From contig DAOVDN010000013.1 of assembly GCA_030669465.1 (NCBI GenBank), forward strand, positions 1 to 11,098: a stretch of DNA of 11,098 bases, read 5' to 3'. The position numbers were made by a program, and so were the translations under genes. Every line of letters starts with the position of its first letter. The stretch's first letter is position 1. The notes under the pieces were generated by a model. It was not told the origin of the DNA. It made no database searches and worked only from the letters and a program-made list of their open reading frames with translations. Positions 8,041 through 11,098 of this stretch are shown one piece after another. The stretch comes from Desulfobacterales bacterium. GTDB taxonomy: Bacteria; Desulfobacterota; Desulfobacteria; Desulfobacterales; ETH-SRB1.

Positions 8041-8416
8041 ACCCCGTAGCGGTTTTACTTTGCTTGAAATCATGGTGGCTCTTTCCATAATCGCCATTGT
8101 TCTTGTAGCTGTCTTTAAAATGCATTCCCAGAACATATCCATGAATAATGCCGCAAGGTTTTATACAACAGCGCCCCTTCTGGCGCAACGCAAGATGGCG
8201 GAGCTTGAAATAAAACCGATAAATGAATGGACATCCGGTTCAGGAAATTTCGAGGATGAGTTCCCCGGTTACAACTGGTCTGTTTTCATAGATGATGTTA
8301 AATCCGAAACACTTGGAAGTGTTGCTGATGACTTAAAAAAAATCGATGTCACCGTATCTTTTAACAACAATGAATTCACATACGACATTAGAACATACAG
8401 GTTTGTAAGGGATTGA
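8012..8416 (+). CDS. gspI: Type II secretion minor pseudopilin GspI
   Basis: Minor pseudopilin of 134 aa; with GspJ and GspK it forms the pseudopilus tip that primes fibre assembly. The leader MRNMPALKIEPRSG has its cleavage site at G14/F15 and Glu at +5 (FTLLEIMVALSIIAIVLVAVF). The stretch APLLAQRKMAELE, about 45 residues after cleavage, is the recognisable GspI pattern, and the total length is normal for GspI. The start overlaps the end of gspH by 29 bp, which suggests translational coupling. A second in-frame ATG at 8021 would give an 11-residue leader. A GGGG about 8 nt before ATG 8012 is a weak ribosome site. Stop TGA at 8414-8416. Confidence 0.94.
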   Translation: MRNMPALKIEPRSGFTLLEIMVALSIIAIVLVAVFKMHSQNISMNNAARFYTTAPLLAQRKMAELEIKPINEWTSGSGNFEDEFPGYNWSVFIDDVKSETLGSVADDLKKIDVTVSFNNNEFTYDIRTYRFVRD

Positions 8417-8417
8417 G

Positions 8418-8460
8418 GCCTGCCCGCCTCTACTGAGCGAAGCGATGAAGGGCGGGGAAT
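8418..8460. repeat. Small GC-rich dispersed repeat with hairpin, gspI-gspJ spacer
   Basis: CCCGCC (8423-8428) and GGCGGG (8451-8456) can pair around a loop containing GAGCGAAGCGATGAAG. The stretch is clearly more GC-rich than its neighbours and resembles small dispersed intergenic repeats. It begins directly after the gspI stop. There is no T-run, so it is not a good terminator. Confidence 0.5.
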
Positions 8461-8464
8461 GCTG

Positions 8465-8568
8465 GGATGGATGATTGGATGATTGGATGAAATGTTTAAA
8501 TAATCTGCGGAAATCTGCGAAATCTGTGGATGGGATTGAGGGATTGAAGCAACGAGCAACGAGCAACG
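8465..8568. repeat. Composite repeat module copy 2, before and inside the gspJ leader
   Basis: Three 8-bp units (GGATGGAT, then GATTGGAT twice) at 8465-8488 are followed by the 50-bp unit at 8488-8537, identical to 7363-7412. A short link (GAGGGATTGA) leads to three AGCAACG units at 8548-8568 and the junction CTCTGCATAACGGC. Order and orientation match the module before gspH, although the 7-bp array there has 18 units instead of 3. Here most of the module is in an open frame continuous with gspJ. Confidence 0.93.
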
Positions 8569-9236
8569 CTCTGCATAACGGCTTTACCCTGCTTGAAATT
8601 CTGATAGCGATTTTTATCTTTGCTATCATTGTTACGACTCTTTTTGGTTCATATAATGCTGTATTCAGTAATGTAAAAACCATTGATGAAGGTATCGCAA
8701 AGTATGAAATGGCAAAAAACTGCATCAACCGGATGATTCTTGATCTGAAATCAACGCATGTGTCTATGCCTCCTGAATACTCTCCCCCGGATTTTGACGA
8801 TCCGCCGGACCCTTACCGAATTACAGGAGACACAATCTATACAGACAACACCGGTTTTTCAAGGCTCAGATTTACCTCCCTCGCACACATACCACTTGAA
8901 AAAAGCATGCGGAACGGAATCGCTGAAATTGTCTACTATATTCAAGCTACTGATGAAGGTAATTATGTGCTGAGGCGTGCGGACAATCTCTATCCCTATA
9001 AAGAGTTTGAAGAAAAAGGCAGCGACCCTATGCTGTGTGAAGGAGTTAAATCGCTGGAATTTAAGTATTACGATCAGGATGGAGCGGAATACGAATTGTG
9101 GGATTCTGATTCAGAGGATTTTAAATATGCTACTCCCAGAGCGATAGGAATAAAGCTCGAACTTGGGGATGATTCGGACGTCCTGTTGTTTGAAACCATG
9201 GTAATGCTTCCGGTTTTCAGGGAAAAAATCGGATAA
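8487..9236 (+). CDS. gspJ: Type II secretion minor pseudopilin GspJ
   Basis: Minor pseudopilin of the GspI-J-K tip, 249 aa from ATG 8487. The cleavage site is in LHNG/FTLLEILIAIFIFAI, with Glu at +5 and a hydrophobic helix after it. A periplasmic domain of about 200 residues follows, with GspJ-like features: IAEIVYYI, the block around DPMLCEGVKSLEFKYYD, and PRAIGIKLEL near the end. The start is uncertain. ATG 8487 gives a 32-residue leader encoded almost wholly by repeat DNA. The frame can extend to TTG 8475, and GTG 8526 or TTG 8544 would give shorter leaders, 13 residues for the last, which is more usual for prepilins. None has a convincing Shine-Dalgarno. The RATSN-ALHNG end of the leader closely matches RATSN-SLRNG of GspH. 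It lies 70 bp after gspI, and a 739-bp non-coding gap follows. Confidence 0.92.
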   Translation: MKCLNNLRKSAKSVDGIEGLKQRATSNALHNGFTLLEILIAIFIFAIIVTTLFGSYNAVFSNVKTIDEGIAKYEMAKNCINRMILDLKSTHVSMPPEYSPPDFDDPPDPYRITGDTIYTDNTGFSRLRFTSLAHIPLEKSMRNGIAEIVYYIQATDEGNYVLRRADNLYPYKEFEEKGSDPMLCEGVKSLEFKYYDQDGAEYELWDSDSEDFKYATPRAIGIKLELGDDSDVLLFETMVMLPVFREKIG

Positions 9237-9254
9237 GGGTTCAGCTATTTTTTA

Positions 9255-9300
9255 GACAGGATAAACAGGATTGACATGATAGTTTTTCATCCTGTGGATC
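9255..9300. repeat. GACAGGAT-type repeat, left arm with partial right arm
   Basis: GACAGGATAAACAGGATTGA begins the left arm (9255-9280), of the same family as 5475-5542. After a short loop, ATCCTGTGGATC (about 9289-9300) is a shortened partner. A better inverse partner for this arm lies at 9861-9881, on the far side of the gap. It begins about 20 bp after the gspJ stop and could form a hairpin at the end of that part of the transcript. Confidence 0.7.
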
Positions 9301-9322
9301 TCTTAGTTTAGATCCTTATTAA

Positions 9323-9400
9323 CTATATAATATCAGCTACGAATTTTCCCACGATTTCACCCTCGTAGTAAACTGTAATTGGTTTTTGTGATTCAATATT
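9323..9400 (-). pseudogene. Remnant of a GxxExxI-family protein gene
   Basis: Read on the minus strand, bases 9400 to 9323 encode NIESQKPITVYYEGEIVGKF followed by VADII and a TAG stop. This matches the middle of small GxxExxI-family proteins as I know them, where a segment like QKPIxVYYxGxxVGxYxADLLV precedes an acidic conserved end. Only 25 codons remain; neither the N-terminal GxxExxI motif nor the C-terminal part is present. The similarity stops exactly where the inverted-repeat element begins (9401). The open frame continues upstream into that element, but that part is translated repeat. The assignment rests on remembered family sequence. Confidence 0.55.
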
Positions 9401-9820
9401 GACGAACTCGTAAAAAGTCCAAAAACATGTCATCGCGAGCGAAGCGAAGCAATCTCGTGTGTAACTTCTCAATAAATACTGGAAGAGCCCGCTGGTGATA
9501 AAATGTAAAATATCTGACTGTTTGAGCATGTTAGTGAGCCTTAAGAAAAAACAACGCATCAGATAATTCATCTTTAAAACATGTTATTTTAGCTGTTTAA
9601 CCAATATGGAGTAAAAGGATCGGGCATGTTTTTTCTTTAGGATCACTTGCATGCGAGTTTCAGATATTCTTACATTTTATTATCAGTGGGCGAGTCCTTT
9701 ATCATCTTCACCCGAACTTATTGAGAAGTTACTCTCGTGTAAGATAAGTAGCTGTATTTATTAGATCGTTTCGTCGTTGCACTCCTCCCAATGACCTGTG
9801 GCATGACTTTTTACGAAACC
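9401..9820. mobile_element. Decayed nested inverted-repeat element, non-autonomous
   Basis: Three nested pairs of inverted matches share roughly one centre. Outer: TCGTAAAAAGTC (9408-9419) with GACTTTTTACGA (9805-9816), exact over 12 bp. Middle: TAACTTCTCAATAA (9462-9475) with TTATTGAGAAGTTA (9718-9731), exact over 14 bp. Inner: TGATAAAATGTAAAATATCT (9496-9515) with its imperfect inverse at 9663-9686. A GTCATCGCGAGCGAAGCGAAG-type dispersed repeat (from 9429) also has a degraded inverse partner ending at about 9795. No transposase or other credible frame lies inside. This fits an old MITE-like element or two diverged repeat copies in opposite orientation. With the flanking pieces it fills the gap between gspJ and gspK; nothing else was seen there, and no gspK promoter was recognised. 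Confidence 0.6.
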
Positions 9821-9860
9821 ATCAGTATTGAGACCTGCTTTACCAGGTTTATTTATATCG

Positions 9861-9881
9861 TGTTTATCCTGTTATCCTGTC
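9861..9881. repeat. GACAGGAT-type repeat, solitary right arm
   Basis: TGTTTATCCTGTTATCCTGT, then C, is the inverse of the arm at 9255-9280 with one small indel. It has no near partner on its left, so with 9255-9280 it brackets the whole 580-bp insertion-like stretch. It lies about 95 bp before the gspK start. Confidence 0.65.
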
Positions 9882-9975
9882 AAATATCTTGCCTCCGGTG
9901 AACTGTTGCCATCTTGAAGAATAGTGTGTACATAACGTAACAGGGTTAACTGAACTACTTTACAGAATTAGTGAA

Positions 9976-11052
9976 ATGAGTTCGACAGAAATATTCAGAA
10001 ACAATCGCGGAATAGCGCTGCTCATTACAATAATGATTATTACCCTGTTGGTTGCGGCAACACTGGAACTAAACAGAAGAGCGCGTTCCGCACTCATTTC
10101 CACGGCCGCAACCCGTGACCGTCTTACTCTTTTGCATATGGCATCATCCGGTATAAATGCAGCAATGGCAATGCTTGTAAAGGATAAAACAGATTCTGAC
10201 TCGGACTCTCTGCAAGAAGACTGGGCTGATCCTGAGAAAACAAGTGAGCTTCTCCTGGACATCCCCTTTGAAGATGGAAACGTTACATTAAAAATCAGCG
10301 ATGAACTCGGCAGAATTCAGGTTAATGCTCTTGTAAAATTTCCTGGGACACGTAATTTTAACAAACCCCAAAAAATTATGTGGGACCGTATGTTGAGATT
10401 TTTGATTTCTCAGGATGAGTCTTTTGAAAACATTGAACCGTCTACTATCATAAACTCGGTTAAAGACTGGCTGGACTCCGGAGACGACGATTTGATCACG
10501 GGGTTAAATGGAGCAGAATCAGATTATTATCAAGACCTTGATCCTCCATATTCATGCAGAAACGGCCCGTTCTCTCACATCGGCGAACTTGCTCTTGTAA
10601 GAGGTATTACACCGGATCTTTTCTATGGCGTTAGTGAGACACACGGAATTTCTAGATATACAACTATCTATGGAATGAGCGATGCCGGTGGCGGCACCTT
10701 TACTTATGAAGGAAAGATAAATATTAATACCGCGGAACTACCGGTAATTGTTGCAATTCTACCTTCAGAAAACGAAGACCTTGCCCAGGAAATATGCGAT
10801 TTTCGCCAGGAAACCTCGGACTCAAATTATATCCATGACCTTTCAAGTCCTACATGGTATAAGAATGTACCCGGATGTGGCGACATTACAATCGATCCAG
10901 AGCTTATTATAACTTCAAGCGATTTATTTAGAATCGAATCCGCTGCAACTTTACATGAAATGAAAATTAGCATAACAGCAATAGTGCAAAGGGAAAAAGA
11001 CAAAAAAACTGGAAAATGGAAGTGCGGGGTATTGAGCTGGGAAATGTTATGA
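9976..11052 (+). CDS. gspK: Type II secretion tip pseudopilin GspK
   Basis: Large minor pseudopilin (358 aa) that caps the GspI-J-K tip of the pseudopilus. The leader MSSTEIFRNNRG is followed by G12/I13 and the hydrophobic helix IALLITIMIITLLVAATLEL. There is no Glu at +5 (Ile instead), which is normal for GspK. The T2SSK region shows the expected blocks: SVKDWLDSGDDD (161-172) with LNGAESDYYQ after it, NGPFSHIGELALVRGIT (196-212), and GKININTAELPVIVAIL (246-262) of the SAM-like domain, then LFRIESAA (317-324). The length is normal. The start has no visible Shine-Dalgarno and follows a 739-bp gap filled with repeats, so it may have its own promoter or depend on readthrough. Its stop overlaps the gspL start by 4 bp (ATGA), which indicates coupling. 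Confidence 0.95.
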   Translation: MSSTEIFRNNRGIALLITIMIITLLVAATLELNRRARSALISTAATRDRLTLLHMASSGINAAMAMLVKDKTDSDSDSLQEDWADPEKTSELLLDIPFEDGNVTLKISDELGRIQVNALVKFPGTRNFNKPQKIMWDRMLRFLISQDESFENIEPSTIINSVKDWLDSGDDDLITGLNGAESDYYQDLDPPYSCRNGPFSHIGELALVRGITPDLFYGVSETHGISRYTTIYGMSDAGGGTFTYEGKININTAELPVIVAILPSENEDLAQEICDFRQETSDSNYIHDLSSPTWYKNVPGCGDITIDPELIITSSDLFRIESAATLHEMKISITAIVQREKDKKTGKWKCGVLSWEML

Positions 11053-11098
11053 GCAGAAAGATACTTGGACTTGACATTGGAAATGATGCAGTATCTGC
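11049..11098 (+). CDS. gspL: Start of gspL (PilM-like cytoplasmic ATPase-fold protein), cut by window edge
   Basis: Only 16 codons are visible, encoding MSRKILGLDIGNDAVS. The LGLDIGxxxV pattern is the first strand of the actin-like fold shared by GspL and PilM. It overlaps the gspK stop in ATGA. In type II secretion operons gspL follows gspK and encodes the inner-membrane protein that docks the ATPase GspE. The position makes GspL the likely call, but a PilM-type split version cannot be excluded from so few residues. Confidence 0.75.
   Translation, partial: MSRKILGLDIGNDAVS

Noticed and set aside
7715..8188. 157-codon minus-strand frame opposite gspH and gspI
   Set aside because: It is antisense to two well-supported pseudopilin genes and has no recognisable domain.
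9401..9571. N-terminal part of the 9323-9571 minus-strand frame as a protein
   Set aside because: The sequence (for example RDCFASLAMT) is a typical spurious translation of a dispersed repeat; only the last 25 codons resemble a real protein family.
10009..10030. Missing Glu at +5 after the GspK cleavage site as a sign of decay
   Set aside because: GspK proteins normally lack this glutamate; the rest of the protein is intact.

Overview
The window looks like chromosomal DNA from a Gram-negative, probably deltaproteobacterial (Desulfobacterota-type), organism. The evidence is a set of type II secretion genes in the order gspF-G-H-I-J-K-L, moderate GC, and short dispersed intergenic repeats of kinds I recall from such genomes. 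The lineage is an inference; no rRNA or other marker is present.

Layout. Bases 1-5255 carry two minus-strand genes: an SbcD/YhaO-type metallophosphoesterase (3966-5255) and, downstream of it, a large SbcC/YhaN-type ATPase (start 3677, running off the left edge, more than 1225 codons, no in-frame stop on a triplet scan of nearly its whole length). They probably form a two-subunit DNA-processing nuclease. The ATPase has a predicted transmembrane hairpin in the middle of its coiled coil. The 288 bp between them is almost entirely 7-bp tandem repeats.

Bases 5256-5581 are a divergent intergenic region with two inverted repeats and a possible promoter. From 5582 to the right edge, on the plus strand, lie gspF (inner-membrane platform), gspG (major pseudopilin), gspH, gspI, gspJ (minor pseudopilins), gspK (tip pseudopilin) and the first 16 codons of gspL. 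Together these encode the platform and the pseudopilus of a type II secretion system. gspE, gspD and gspC are not in the window.

The unusual part is the repeats. A composite module (8-bp tandem repeat, an identical 50-bp unit, a 7-bp tandem array, then a shared junction) occurs once before gspH and once before gspJ. In both cases it runs into the reading frame, so the repeat DNA supplies part or all of the prepilin leader peptide and, for gspH, the only usable start codon. The 739-bp gap between gspJ and gspK holds a decayed, nested inverted-repeat element, next to a 25-codon remnant of a GxxExxI-family gene.

No RNA genes, CRISPR arrays or intact insertion sequences were seen.
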